Shown one piece after another: positions 34,001 to 46,796 of a stretch of DNA of 64,000 bases. The notes under the pieces were generated by a model. It had not been told where the DNA came from. It worked only from the letters and a program-made list of their open reading frames with translations, and searched no databases. The DNA is from Rhexocercosporidium sp. MPI-PUGE-AT-0058 (taxonomy: Eukaryota > Ascomycota > Leotiomycetes > Helotiales), in assembly GCA_020746875.1 (NCBI GenBank), contig JAGTJL010000001.1:868001-932000 (forward strand). Reading direction: 5' to 3'. The position numbers and the translations under genes were made by a program. Each line of letters starts with the position of its first letter. Positions within the stretch are counted from its first letter, which is position 1.

Positions 34001-36141
34001 ATGACAACAGACTATTTTTTGACTCGGAAACCCTCGGGCCAGAGTGATGAGTTCGAGTCGCCAGCATCTCCGACGGGAACACAGCCTCGAAGCAATCCGC
34101 TAGCATCAAAAGTCACTTCTGTCCTTTCTGCATCATATGCCGACTCGGATATCAGAGATGCTCTCACTCTGTTGGACAAGCGTAATGTTCAAAATAACGC
34201 AGAGACTAGGCGACAGTTAAGGCTCGATGTTCAGAAGGAGGTTCTTGAGAGCAATGGAGACATCATTCGGGAATTCGGTCACGTGGCTGAGGTTTGTCTT
34301 CCTCAATGTTTACCATGCCGCAATATTGATACACTTATTAGCAACTCAAACGAATTGGGCTCACTATTGCAAGTCTAAACCAGGGATGTGAGGAAATGAA
34401 GCGTCATATCTCTGCAGCCCACCTCGAGACTGCGCCCGTACTCGAAGAGGCTTCTGAGCTCATGAAGCAGAAGGAACAGGTCGAGCATAAGCAGGAGCTT
34501 TTAAAAGCCTTCAATACCCATTTCATCATGTCAGATGATGATATTGCGACACTTACATCAACTGCTGAGCCTGTCAATGACAATTTCTTCTCCATCTTAG
34601 CGAGAGCCAAGAAGATCCAAAGTGACTGCGAGATTCTACTCGGAACAGAAAACCAGCGCCTAGGCCTTGAGATCATGGAGCAGGTATCCAAGAATCTCAA
34701 CGGAGCTTTTCAAAAACTCTACAGATGGATACAACGGGAGTTTAAGTCACTCAACTTGGAGAATCCTCAGATCAGCTCATCTATTAGAAGAGCCTTAAGA
34801 GTGCTAGCTGAGCGCCCGTCCTTGTTCCAAAACTGCCTTGACTTCTTCGCTGAAGCTCGTGAACATATTCTCTCAGACTCGTTCTACACAGCTTTGACAG
34901 GATCAACTGTTAAGGGCGAAGAAGATGCATCTGTCAAGCCCATCGAATTAGCTGCTCACGACCCCCTCCGCTATGTAGGCGACATGTTAGCTTGGACTCA
35001 TTCTGCGACTGTTAGCGAGAGAGAAGCTTTGGAGGTTCTCTTCATATCAGATGGCGATGAAATTGCAAAAGGAATACAAGCAGGCAGGGACAGTGAACCA
35101 TGGAACCGCATGGACGCCGACGAAGATGAGGACAGCAGTTCCTTCGACGGACTGAAAGCACTAAATGAGCTGGTCGATCGCGATGTCACCGGCGTTGCCC
35201 GTGTACTTCGTCAACGAATAGGCCAAGTGATTCAGAGCCACGAAGAGACAATTACAGCCTACAAGATAGCCAATCTGCTCAACTTCTATCGTGTCACCTT
35301 CTCCAAGCTTCTTGGTGACGAGTCCATCCTCCTCGAATCCCTCTCTACGCTCGAAGAGTCCGCTTTACGTCAATTCCGCATCCTGATGCGCGACCATGTC
35401 GCTAGTCTGCAAAGCGACAATCAGCCTGTACCGTCAAGTCTACATCCACCAGACTTCTTGCATGAAGGCTTGAAACAATTAACCGCCATTATGAAGACCT
35501 ACGAGACATCGTTCACCTCTCCCGACAGTCGAGAGGCCGATTTCCGGCCTATTCTAGCCGAAGCTTTTGATCCCTTCATGACAGGTGCACAAAATATTGC
35601 AAAGAATCTACCAGCGCCATCTGGCACAATCTTCTCCATCAACTGTCTTCTCTCTGCTCGCAATACGCTCGCTCCATTCGATTTCACAGCATCACGACTT
35701 GCAGAGATTGACTCCAGCATTGAAGAACAAAGTACCACGTTGACCGACTCGCAGTATACTTTCTTCCGCTCCTCGTCCGCATTGCAACCTCTAATCCAAG
35801 CCCTCGCCCCCCTCACATCCTCGAAAGAAGATCTGAAAGCCATCCGGACACTCGAACCCTTCCAGCCTTCTGCACTATCACGTGCTAGTCAGACCTTGGA
35901 TGATTTCCTACCCTCGGCATTCATGGATGCCACGGAAAATCTAAAGCAATTACAGAGCTCGAGATTGGTAACAGAGATTACGGAGAGAGCTGCTGAAAAG
36001 TTCTGTGATGACTTTGAAGAGGTCGAGGAGAAACTCATTGCAGCAGATGAGATTTGGGAAGCGGAAGGTGAGGAGGGAGAAGAGCCTTTACGAACTATGT
36101 TTCCAAGGACAAGTGGGGAAATCAGAGTCTTGCTTTCTTGA
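34001..36141 (+). CDS. cog6: Conserved oligomeric Golgi complex subunit 6
   Basis: Cog6 is a subunit of lobe B of the COG tether, which captures retrograde vesicles at the Golgi. The ATG at 34001 gives [13 protein letters not shown]; one 50-base intron at 34292-34341 joins FGHVAE to [20 protein letters not shown]. The product is 696 residues, within the family range. The N-terminal coiled-coil ([38 protein letters not shown]) is followed by an alpha-helical CATCHR body with the family stretch [17 protein letters not shown] and later [15 protein letters not shown]. Upstream frame extension (from 33845) has no good ATG. It shares a 485-base divergent promoter with atg9. Confidence 0.93.
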
Positions 36142-37047
36142 AATTGTCACTAATTCTATATACATATTCATCGCTTACCCGGAATAAATGTTGGGCTAGA
36201 ATATGGTCATGTCAAGGTTGCAGAGTCACTTACTCTTCTTACACATCTCCAGTCAATGAAAGGCACTATTTGATCTATGTGAAAGGGCTACTCTTGTTGA
36301 TGGCACACCAAGTCGTTCATGACGGGAAAGATTCATCGGCAAGAAGAACAACAAGTGGTTAATTAACCTTCCGTGGAATGAACAAGTTGATTTCTCGTGC
36401 TTCGTGTAATGTCAGCCACTGTGCAGCATATTACCGCAACAGTCATGATAACTTCTCATTTTGAACAGTATTTGCTGAGCCTCAACGCAAGACTTTCCCT
36501 TTTGAGTGATGATGAGGTCGCGTCGCAATCGCAGCGAGTCGCAGTCATCACAGCCCCCTTTCAGTCGGCAAGTCATCCACTAGCAGTCTCAAGCATCCCG
36601 CTATGGAACCTCAAGTATCGCCTTCCTCGAATTAACACCAAAAAGAGCACGCAGGATGATCCGGTGCATCTTTCAAAAACATTAAGAACCCCCATTCGTG
36701 AATAAATGTGAGGTTTATTCGGTCCTCGAGGTTGAATTTAGATTATTAGCGGGGCTGGATTGACCAAAAACTGCCTGGTTTGAGGGGTGCCCCCTACGTC
36801 ACTGAGAGCCTTGTCAACACACCACTTGGGCACTGCACACCCGACCTGCACTCCACCACACTTGCACCCGCCATCCAGGAAGGGTCCTTCCAGCATTCTT
36901 CGTGCTTCGAACACAGCTATCACACGCACATGATTCAGGAAATATCAGACAGTCAACGCCAAGGTCTATCCTGTCGCACACGATAATTGCATCCCCCCGC
37001 ACTTTCATTCATGATCCGACGAAGGGAAAGTCCCCAACAGTGCGGCC
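36142..37047. other. Intergenic, no gene recognised
   Basis: Holds the cog6 3' flank and AAA-ATPase 5' flank; short frames only. Confidence 0.45.
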
Positions 37048-39824
37048 ATGATGCGAAACAAGACCTCCTCGTCGCTGCAGAAGACGTACGATGAGTGCTA
37101 TCTGATCTGCTCCACAGCCGTGTACTTCGAGGGTCAGGTAAGCTATCCTTGTGGTTTACGAGAATGTTGGGGCTTGAGGAGCCGCGGGGGAATATGCGAA
37201 ATCAATAGATTAGAGGTTGACTGTGGGGTAATACAGGGCAACGAAGCAGAGGCATTACGATCATGGCGTTCGGCACTGGACCAAATATACTACCACAATG
37301 CCTACCGAGTTCCTGCCGGCTATATTCCAAGGTCCGAGACGGAGAAGGCGCTGAAGGACAGTTTACGAGACATGGAGATGCAGTGCAAGGAGCGCGTGGA
37401 CTTGTTGGAAGCACTGAAGCAATCACGCCAGGAGAAGGCTACAGGTGAAGCTGGAACCGAGGAGTCAAATGGGAAGATCACGAAGACCTCATCTAGGACA
37501 CCGAGACATAGTTCTGAAACAGAACAAGGTGAGAAGGGGTACATTGGGAATGGTACAATACCAGCCGTGAACTATCCAGAATTATCGAGGCCAGGACCAC
37601 CTCTGCCGCAAAGACCTGCCATGATCACGAAGAACAGCTCAGAGCGTGCTGTAGTAGGAAGCAAACCATCGTATGGTAGTAGATCTTCTTCTTCAAATCT
37701 TGCCTCTACTTCGAGGACTATCACACCATCATCCTCAGCCTCACTCGTACCACCAATGAAGAAATCGTCCAGGAGTCCAAGCCCCGAGAAGGGAAGAACA
37801 ATGCTTCATACTTTACGATCTGGGGACAGAGCTGGAAGGAAGCCGAGTCCTCGGGCTTCAAGAACATCAAGCTCTAAAAGGGATGTCGTTACAAACCAGG
37901 CCGCTTCCATGGCATGGCAATCACTAGGAAAAACAAACAAGGATAGACTCGGACGAAGTTTGGATGCTGAAACTGACAGAAGCTCCACTGCCCTACCAGA
38001 AGCTGGCCGTAAGGATAGTACTAGTGATCCGACCACAGGAAGGCCAAGCTCCTCACAGAACGTTCGGTACGATAGTAGAACTCGTACGTTGGTCCCAGAT
38101 TCACATTCTCATCCACCAGGGCCGAGCCCTTCAGATCTTTTGTCTGGAAATGCCGATTTCTACGGATCTTCGGCACGATCAAGTAATTATCCTTTCCTTC
38201 CTACGGATCCCGGCCAACCAGGTGCTGTTGCTGGCACCATGCTTACTCCTTCAGCGTTACAAGACCTGATAGATATTGACCTTCCTACGCCACCCATTAC
38301 TGAATCAAGTGTCCCGAGATCGAAGAGGACGCCACCGCCGCCACCTCCTCACTCTAGAGGTACGACGAAACTTGAGCCTCTCTCATATCCCACATATCTC
38401 AAGGAATATCCCGAGACAAGTGCCAGAAAGAGTAAGGCCGAGACGGAGATGCCATTACGACGAAAGCCGGCAGTCAGAGATACAGGTGATTCAGAAGGAT
38501 CTAAATCCAAAGTGTCGAGGAAGCCAGTTGCTGCAAATATATCTTCCCCGCGGCATAGGGACCGTTTCCAGGAGAAGGATGCCGCGAGAAAGGCTCAGAG
38601 AGTCAAGAAGCCGAGAGACGATGACACATCTTCACAAAGTGTCGATGAAGATACTGGCAGCAGCGGCCCAGCAATAAAGCCGAAAAGGAAGCAAAAACTG
38701 AAGCAGAAGGAGAGTGCGCTACTTGTAGACCCCACAACACCAACATCTGATGATTCTGAAACGCAAGCCGATCTTGTGAAGAGTGCTTGGGAGACGAAGG
38801 TACAGCAGCTTATGAAAAACCTGCCGAAAGGGGTAGACGAGGGAGCAGCGAAACAGATTTTCAACGAGATCGTGGTTCAAGGCGACGAAGTTCATTGGGA
38901 CGATGTTGCTGGCCTGGATATAGCCAAGAAGGCATTGAAGGAGGCAGTTGTGTATCCTTTCCTCCGTCCGGACTTATTCATGGGACTCCGCGAGCCAGCC
39001 CGAGGTATGCTACTGTTCGGTCCACCTGGAACCGGTAAGACCATGTTAGCGAGAGCTGTTGCAACGGAATCAAGGTCAACATTCTTCTCCATTTCAGCCA
39101 GTAGTTTGACGAGCAAGTACCTTGGAGAATCCGAGAAGCTTGTTCGAGCACTTTTCTCCCTTGCAAAAGCCCTTGCACCCAGTATCATTTTCGTCGACGA
39201 AATTGATTCATTGCTTTCGTCACGATCCGGATCAGGAGAGCACGAGGCCACAAGACGAATCAAAACAGAGTTCTTAATCCAATGGAGCGATCTTCAGCGA
39301 GCAGCTGCAGGACGGGAGCAGAGTGAGAAGGAAAAAGAGAGAGGAGACGCAAGCCGAGTTCTTGTTCTTGCTGCTACCAATCTTCCGTGGGCAATTGATG
39401 AGGCAGCTAGACGAAGATTTGTTAGACGGCAATATATTCCTCTGCCAGAGGATGAAACTAGGGCGACGCAGCTGAGGACTTTGCTAGGACATCAGAAGCA
39501 TAGCTTGGGCGAGGATGATATTCAAAGACTGGTTGAGTTGACTGATGGTACATTATTCCACTGTGGACAAACACACTTGCTACTTTACTAATCATTGTTA
39601 TAGGCTTCTCTGGTTCTGATATCACAGCACTAGCCAAAGATGCCGCGATGGGACCATTACGCTCCCTTGGCGAAGCATTACTTCACATGTCCATGGACCA
39701 GATCAGACCGATCCAATTTGTAGACTTCGAAGCAAGTCTCGTGAACATCCGGCCCAGTGTCAGTAAACAGGGCTTGAAAGAATTCGAGGATTGGGCGAAG
39801 GAGTTTGGTGAGCGGGGCGGTTAG
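37048..39824 (+). CDS. Spastin/Sap1-like AAA ATPase with N-terminal MIT-like domain
   Basis: A meiotic-clade AAA protein; relatives sever microtubules (spastin, katanin) or act on ESCRT (Vps4), while yeast Sap1/Yta6 are less defined. Introns at 37138-37236 (in-frame, no stop) and 39548-39603 give 873 residues. Residues about 5-90 are helical and MIT-like ([20 protein letters not shown]). A long Ser/Pro/Arg-rich disordered region follows. The AAA module starts at [20 protein letters not shown], with Walker A GPPGTGKT near residue 625, Walker B IIFVDEID near 680, sensor ATNLPWAID and arginine fingers in [10 protein letters not shown]. The second intron precisely restores [20 protein letters not shown], and the protein ends with a Vps4-like C-terminal helix. 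Very likely functional. Confidence 0.9.
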
Positions 39825-40284
39825 ACATATTGTTTTATGGAATTGATTTCTACTACGTATGTTTGCTTGGGGTGGGTTCTGGGAAATCATGGTTTGGGTT
39901 GAATAGGGAATATGGAAATGGCTAGGATGGCGTAGGTGGGGATCGATGCTTCAAAAACCCGAAGTGAAAGGAGAATGGACGGATGGATGGTGGAAGGGCG
40001 GTCGGTTTTATGAGCAGTGATCTCGTTCAATTGAATAGAACAAGTGTCTGCAGTACACTTTCTCCATCTCTGTTCTATTCTTATACATCTAGACGCCGTG
40101 CAATGCGATATCTCCATGTCTCTCTTGCGGCAATATACAATATTTTACAATCCCTTGACCGGACCCTAAACGCCTTGCCATATCAGACACCTCCTCCGCA
40201 CAGTATGCCCTCTGGGAGGATTTTCACTTTGCCACAGAGCTGCCTTATCTGATCTCTCGGGTATGAAGCTAAACCTCCCTTCAA
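39825..40284. other. Short convergent intergenic region
   Basis: 3' flanks of the AAA ATPase and the mrps17 genes; nothing else seen. Confidence 0.4.
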
Positions 40285-40935
40285 TCAAGCCAGTATCTTC
40301 TCACCCTCTCCCTCCCCCTGTTCCTCCAGCACAATCCCCTTCACCTCCTCCACTAACCTCTCACCCTCACCCATCTCCGCACTCCCACTCCCCCTCCTCT
40401 TCTCCTCCTTCCTCAGCCTCTTCGCCTCCCTACTCTCCAACCTCTCCTCCAGCGTCGGCACCGCGGGCCGCGCCTCAATCGGATCACCGAACGGCGCCAC
40501 GATACTATTCACGACGTGATGCACATGCTTGCTGTACCGCCAGCCGGGCGAGATGGATATGATGTCTCCAATGCGGAGGGAGGAGTTCGGGTCGTGGACG
40601 AGGACGTTGGTTGAGCGGTTGAAATGCTGTGTTAGGGTGTGGTGTTAGCAAGATTGTCACTTATCTTCCCTCTTCCTCTCCCCATCCCTTGTATACCATT
40701 ATATTTTCGAGCTTGGACTTAGGTTTCAAATTTGGGGCATTGAGCAGGAGGTGAAAGATGCAAAACAGAGGGGCCAGAAATTTGAAAGGGAGAGAGGGAG
40801 ACATACCTTCTTGATGTGCCCATTCCATTTCTGCACGCCCACTCGTGCTTTCACTGTCTTCTGCATGAGGCCGGCTGATACCACGACGGCGTTTATCTGC
40901 CGCGTGGCGGAGGCGACTACTTTTGGTGTTGACAT
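40285..40935 (-). CDS. mrps17: Mitochondrial ribosomal protein uS17m
   Basis: A component of the small subunit of the mitochondrial ribosome. ATG 40935 gives MSTPKVVASATRQINAVVVS, then GLMQKTVKARVGVQKWNGHI; a 180-base intron (40627-40806) joins KK to HFNRSTNVLVHDPNSSLRIG. The OB-fold core (VGVQKWN, VHDPNSSLRIGDIISI, HVVNSIVAPFGDPIEARP) is the uS17 signature. The C-terminus is extended and charged (LEERLESREAKRLRKEEKRR), as in fungal mitochondrial versions. 156 residues in all. The DNA of the extension is strongly biased to C and T on the plus strand. Confidence 0.88.
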
Positions 40936-41656
40936 TGCGCTGTGAGTATAGGTTCAATTGGCGGGAGGGGAAGTGGTTGTGCTGCTGGAATAAGGATGGG
41001 TCTTGAATGTGGTGTTGATAGGATGCGACTTTGGATCAGAAAAATTGCCGAGGATTTTTCCGTTCCGGCGACTGGGGGCTACTTATCCTTGTCCTCGGAC
41101 AGACAATCACAACTCACATCTCCTGTTTAATTTTTGCATTTGATGTTTTCAGAATTCAAAACGATTACAGATTCTCTCATGTTCATTTTTATTTTATTTA
41201 TTCATTACTCAGCCAATTCTCCTGTGCTGTTCCAAGCTTCGATTTCTTTCAGGATTAGTACTGAAGTTTCAATCACCAACGTTCTGCAATCAGATCTCTC
41301 GGAGCTGGCTCGGGATACGGTTGTATTTTGTTTTGTACTGCGTAACTGCTTTCACTTACTTTTGTCGTTCTATCTCATTTGCCAACTATAGCTTTGTAAT
41401 GTGAAGGAATCTCCCATAGGAGATTCCCCACGTTACAAGTCGAGACATAGGAGCGAGTCTTGGATGTGAGAGATATCAGATGCCAGACTGGGCAACCATG
41501 TATGGCACACGGGTAACACTTTGCGTTCATTTGCCCCAATTCCTCTACAATGATGATCCCGACTTCGGATCAAGAATCTTTTGAACGTCAATCATTTCGT
41601 TGGCCATTTTCTACAAGAAGCACAACTGTGATATAACACATCTCATCTGACAGATC
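40936..41656. other. Intergenic containing a long hairpin
   Basis: No gene is seen. Bases 41394-41414 and 41419-41438 are imperfect reverse complements (arms TTGTAATGTG...AATCTCC and GGAGATTCCCCACGTTACAA) with a 4-base loop. This could be a foldback repeat or an RNA stem downstream of the MFS gene. Confidence 0.45.
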
Positions 41657-43723
41657 CTACGAAACAACCTTCTTTTCGTCCGATTTTCCAGCTATGGTCT
41701 CTGATTTCTCCGCCGTTGGTGCATTTGTCTCTTCATCGGCTTTCCTGCTCTTCTTTGCATTGACTTTCCTCCATCCCACAAAACAGCCTGTCAGAAGAGC
41801 AGCACTAGCCGCTGCCAGCTGGACGTCCTAATGCAGGTCAATCAGTCATTGCCTTATCGAAATCCGGCAGCCGAAAAGAAAGAAGGAAGCACTCACAAAT
41901 ACATGATTGATAGACTGGTTGTAAGCCAAGATAGCACCCTCGAGATATTGAGCAGGAACAACGTGACGCAACTCAGTGACACCAGAATTTATCAGCAGAG
42001 CTGGGTCGAGGTCTGGCGCGTACTTTGAAATCGCTGGTCCGATCGAGGAGGTGAAGACAGTTTTTGTCACAGCGGCGAATATGGCTCCGCCAAAGTATTG
42101 CGCGAATAAGACATAGGCAGATCCGAGGGAGGCGTCTTCGGCTGGGAGGTTCGTCTGGATTGCTGTCACCAACTTGGGATGTCGTTAGCGTATTCCCTTC
42201 GTTCTTAGAATTCTTGGCGATATCCTCACCAATTGCATCACAAAGCCTCGTCCAGTTCCGAGCAGTATCTGGTAGCCGATCCAGTTTCCCATAGGTGTGC
42301 CTGGCTGCATGGAAGACATCAGAGCTGCACCTGCCAGTACGAGACAATTGCCCCCTATCACCTCAGGGAGGTAATATCCTGTCTTTTGTACGAGGCCTCC
42401 ACAGATCAGTGAAGCAATGAGCTGCGATATGACAGATGGCAAGATCATCGTCCCGCTGGACAGAGGAGAAGCCCCTTTCACACCCTGGAACCAAATCGGC
42501 AGCCAGTAAGCAGCAGTGAACACACCCCCAGATTGCACAAAAGCGGTGATTCCGATTGCCAGATTGATACGATCCCTCGACAACCGTGGTGGAATCAACG
42601 CAGCGTCTCCCCTATGGATAAACCAGCCAATGAGACCAGCAAACATCACCGCCCCGCCACAGAGAAGTCCAATCACGGTAGCTGAATTCCAGGCGTACGT
42701 ATCACCACCCTGTTCGAGCCCAAGGAGTAACAAGACACAAGCAGATGCGAAGCCGAGGAATCCGACGATATCAATAGTCATTATTCTTTGGAGAACGGTG
42801 AGTTCTGTTGTCGTCAGCCTCTTCACTGGAAACTTGATGAAGAATCCGAGCACAATGGCAACGACGCCTCCCAGAGGCAAGTTTCTGGAATGATCAGGAT
42901 CGAATACTTCGATGAATTTTTGATTCTGGCAGGCTCACATATAGAAACACCATCTCCACGAAACATTCGTCAAAACGCCACCCAATATCGGGCCAACAGT
43001 CTGCCCCAAAGCCAGACACGCCATTCCGACACCCATGACAAAAGCACGTCTGTTCAAAGGCACAGTCGCAGCAATGATCGTGGTTGTTCCTGTGATTAAT
43101 CCTCCGCTTCCGATTCCAGAAATTGCCCGTCCTACAATGAGGGCACTTGACGACGTCGCTGTTCCGGCTACCAAGCAACCAAGTTCGAACACACCGACGA
43201 ATCCGAGGTACATGATTTTGAGGTTGAACATTCGGTACAAGACACCCGTTAGAGGAGTCATCCCGCAGCTGTTGTATATATTATCAGCTATAGACCGTAG
43301 CGGGCGTGGTGATTGAGGTTCTCTTACCTTGAGATTAAATAGGCCGCTGAATACCACCCGACATCGTTCACTGTGTTGAACTCTGAAGTGATGGATGGTA
43401 TGGCCTACAGTTCCATCAATGTCAAACTCAATAACAAATGGGGGGTTTCAAAGAGTGCATACGGTTCCCAAGATCGTCGCATTCGAAGCGACCAGCGAGA
43501 CCGCCATTATCAGAGACATGAGCATCAAAGTATGAGCAATCCCGTGCAAGCTAGAATCATCAGGGACATCTGTGGGACCATCCTTGATTTCAGGTCCTTT
43601 ATCGTGCTCATCACCAGGAGGCTCATTTCCATTGCCGTCCTTCTTTCTTGAATTCTCAATCGCAATAACCGCAGAGTGAATATCGAGATCTGATGTCTCG
43701 GTACCCATGTTCGGACTCGCCAT
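41657..43723 (-). CDS. MFS drug/toxin exporter (DHA2-type, 14 TM)
   Basis: A proton-coupled export permease of the plasma membrane. Six exons, with introns at 43405-43462, 43269-43327, 42885-42938, 42173-42229 and 41828-41896, give 589 residues. The N-terminal tail is hydrophilic. TM1 carries LIMAVSLVASNATILGTAIP (the start of motif D1 in this class), loop 2-3 and TM4 show VGRAISGIGSGGL, and motif C-like MACLALGQTVGPILGGVLT lies in TM5. WRWCFYINLPLGG is the DHA2 hallmark after TM5. Further helices run to SAALLTGCFVGW, then a Lys-rich tail. It is divergent from a Zn2Cys6 activator with 432 bases between the starts, so co-regulation is likely. The substrate is unknown. Confidence 0.9.
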
Positions 43724-44155
43724 ATCGCAAGCGAGAGTAAACAAATTATCCTGCAATAAGACGGAAGAAGAATAATCTGTATGGTCATGATATGCTGGTT
43801 TTTCACATTGCCAAGAACCAGGGAGGTGGCTTTCTTCTTATACACCTCAATTATTTCGAAACAGTTGTCTCTTCTCCTCAAATTTCCACAAATGTCATGG
43901 AACGATACTACCAATTCTGCAATTTTCACAGTCGGAGAATCGGTGCTTGCAATGGACGTCCGCGTGGCCACCCTAAATCGCCTCGCTAATTACCAAATAC
44001 TATTGGTCGCTCGGCCAGTTTCTGCACTATCGCTAGGGGATGCGGAGATTTGTATAAAGTCCGAAAACCCCTCGACTGGAGTATTAGGAGTCGGAAGTTT
44101 CTATACTTTCCTTTTCACAAGAAGGGATCCGTATTGGCACAGCGAACAGCGAAAA
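43724..44155. promoter_or_regulatory. Divergent promoter of the MFS exporter and Zn2Cys6 activator
   Basis: CGGAGAATCGG at 43933-43943 contains two CGG triplets spaced by five bases, the kind of site bound by C6 zinc-cluster dimers. A more widely spaced CGG...CCG pair lies at about 44044-44064. Autoregulation by the adjacent activator is an inference. Confidence 0.4.
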
Positions 44156-46796
44156 ATGTCGTCGGTATCTGGGGCTTTAACTACGACGGCGACGGCGAAA
44201 TGGGGCACGGCTTGTGCGGCTTGTGCGGGTGCAAAGTCGAGGTGTATTCGTTCTAATGGGACGGTTGGGAAATGTGATAGGTGAGCACGGTGTTGTTTTT
44301 CTTCGTTCTGTAGGTATTGCTTCAGATTCTGGGGTCGGAGTCTCAGTTTTCTCAAGGAAATATTCACTAGAACATGCCTATCACCCCGGATCTCAAATGG
44401 AATTCCACAGCCTGCTTCTTACAAGGTCGAAAATCAGCGACACAACTCTCGTTTCGCATATTGAAAGCGAGCTTTACCATAGTTTGAAGATGCGCTGACC
44501 CGCCTGTTGAAACTCAGATGCCAGATTTTGCAGAAGGATTGTACTGGCCAGATTCATAAAAAGAGGAAGAAGAGACAAGCAAAACCGTCGTAAGTTCTGC
44601 TCGTTTACATACTGTTTACATCAGAGTTTGGATATCAAGATCGTAATATATCTGATGAAAAGTCTGAGGAATCGCCTCTTCAGGGTTTGACATGGAAAGT
44701 CTCGGTCTAACCCCTCTCCTTCAACAGCAGAACTGCTTTACTAGAAGAGAAGCTCGACAGCCTCGTCGACTTACTCAAATCGACACCAGGGGGTACAACC
44801 ACCGCCATCGATACCATCACATCAACCTCACCTACTCCTCCCTCCAAGTCAACAGAATCAGAAAGCACTCCCAAAATAAGTATTACCACACCCAAGCAAT
44901 CACAACCCTTCGACAACGAAATAATCCACAACGACTTCCCCTCGAAATTCAGCTCTATCGCACCGCCGACCTGCATCTGCCGCGCCTCCGTCAACCCAGA
45001 AGATTCCCTTCCTGCAGATATAGACCCAGTCCTCCTCTCAATATATACTACGCACCTGCTTCCTTGGTTCCCTTTCATCCCACTCCCCGCAAGCACCACA
45101 CCAACCTCCCTCCAACACACACGCCCCGTTCTCCTAAAAGCCATCCGACTCGTCTCCTCCCTTCGCAACATCCGTTCAATGTGGGGACAGCGCAGAGCAG
45201 TAATGCAATACCTCTCCTCCGCGGTCTTCGTGCGGTCGGAAAGGTCCTTGGATCTCCTGCAGGGAATTCTAGTACTTTTGGGGTTTTATCATTATCATTG
45301 CTTGGTGCATATACAGTTTAATAATCTGATGCAGTTGGCGGTCAGTATTGTGGGGGACATGGATTTAAATAGGGATCCAGGACGGGGTCCGAAAGTGAAG
45401 GCTATGGCGGAGGAGAGGGACGGGGACGGGGAGGAGACGAGGGTGAGGAGTCAGGATGAGAGGAGGGCGGTTTTGGGGGTGTGGTATATGAGCTCAAAGT
45501 CAGTTCAGAGTCTGAAATCTCCCTCCACTTCCGATGTTCGGAGTCTGAGGTTTTGAGGTTTCTGATACTAATCATCTTTGGATTTCTAGTGTCGCCTTAA
45601 CGTTCAACAAAGGCCAATCCGACAAGTTCACCAAATACCATGAGCAGTGCCTCGAAGAACTAGAGATATTTGCTGAATACGACTCGGACATTTTGCTTGT
45701 ACAAATTGTCCGCATCCAGCATCTGACGCAGAAGATTGTCGATTTTAACAATCGAGATCAATTACCTGATGTGCTGCCGGGAATCGTAGAGATGCCTGCT
45801 TCTGCTTACCATGCCGCGTTCATGACTGAGCTTGAGAGATTGAGGGAGGGGGTCAATCCGAGTTTAAGGGAGAATTGTACGTGAATTTATCTCCTTACAC
45901 CTCATTTCATTCCATTTCACATATCCATCGATTACACATAACAAATAATACAGAACATTGAACTCATACAATCCCCAACCTCAGATCTCCTAACCAACCA
46001 CCTCAACACGCTCCACCTCCGCCTCTACGAGCCCCTTCTACAAGACAGTTCCCTTCTCGACGCCGTCTCCCGCTCCCTAACAACGCTCTCCCTCACCTCC
46101 CTACCACCTCACAGCCGAGACCGCTTCATCGCCTGCCACATCGCATTGAAGACGTGGTTCGACCACTGGCTTACTATACCGGTGTGTCATTATTTCTACA
46201 TGTCGCAGCCTCTGGCCGCGCAGTTGATGGTTGGTATTATGATGCTTTCGCGGTGGGCGCTTTTGTTTTCTTCTAGCAGTGTAAGGAGTGGTAGTTTACT
46301 CGCTTCAAGTAGTGGAAGTGCTGGTGGTGAAGGGGAAGGAGGGTTTGGAGAGCAGATTGATGTGTTGGATATCCTCGACAAGACAGCGACACGCTTCGAA
46401 GCAGCGAAGCTGGAGATGAGCGCCGCGCAGGGAGGGGTGTGGAGGAATGGGATTTGGGATCTAGCGGCCAGGAAGGTGAGGTTGAAGAGGAGGAGGGTGG
46501 AGGGGTGGTGGGGGGCTGTGGAGAGAGGCGGTGGGAGGGGGAGGTTTAGATTTGGGGATAGTGAGGAGGAGGATGGTAGTAGTGAGAGCGGGGTTGAGGT
46601 TAGGAGTGTGATTGGAGGTGGGAATGGGGTTGGGGGTAATGAGGTAGGAGGTGAGGATGGAGCAGGAGGCTGGTATGATGGTGGTGGTGGAGTAGGGGAT
46701 GAGTCATGGTTGTGGGCGGATTTATTCGATGGTATGGATGGTGGTATAGATCTTGGGATGGATGGTATATTCGACATTCCTCCTGCGATTTCTTGA
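44156..46796 (+). CDS. Zn(II)2Cys6 transcription factor
   Basis: The ATG at 44156 gives a cluster C-x2-C-x6-C-x9-C-x2-C-x6-C at Cys 20, 23, 30, 40, 43 and 50 (CAACAGAKSRC, then GKCDRCQILQKDC), followed by the basic linker HKKRKKRQ and a short coiled coil (LLEEKLDSLVDLLK). Introns fit at 44281-44517, 44590-44727, 45499-45589 and 45877-45984, giving 688 residues; intron 2 has a CAGCAG tandem acceptor, so one residue may be optional. The middle homology region is recognisable (LLPWFPFIPLP, RSLDLLQGILVLLGFYHYH, ERRAVLGVWYMSSNVALTF). The C-terminus is Gly-rich and acidic (GGGGVGDESWLWADLFDGMD), a possible activation domain. It is divergent from, and may control, the exporter. Confidence 0.88.

Noticed and set aside
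40263..40562. Proline/serine-rich plus-strand frame
   Set aside because: Antisense to the charged C-terminal exon of mrps17.
46196..46777. 193-codon minus-strand Pro/Ser frame
   Set aside because: Antisense of the Gly-rich C-terminus of the Zn2Cys6 factor.
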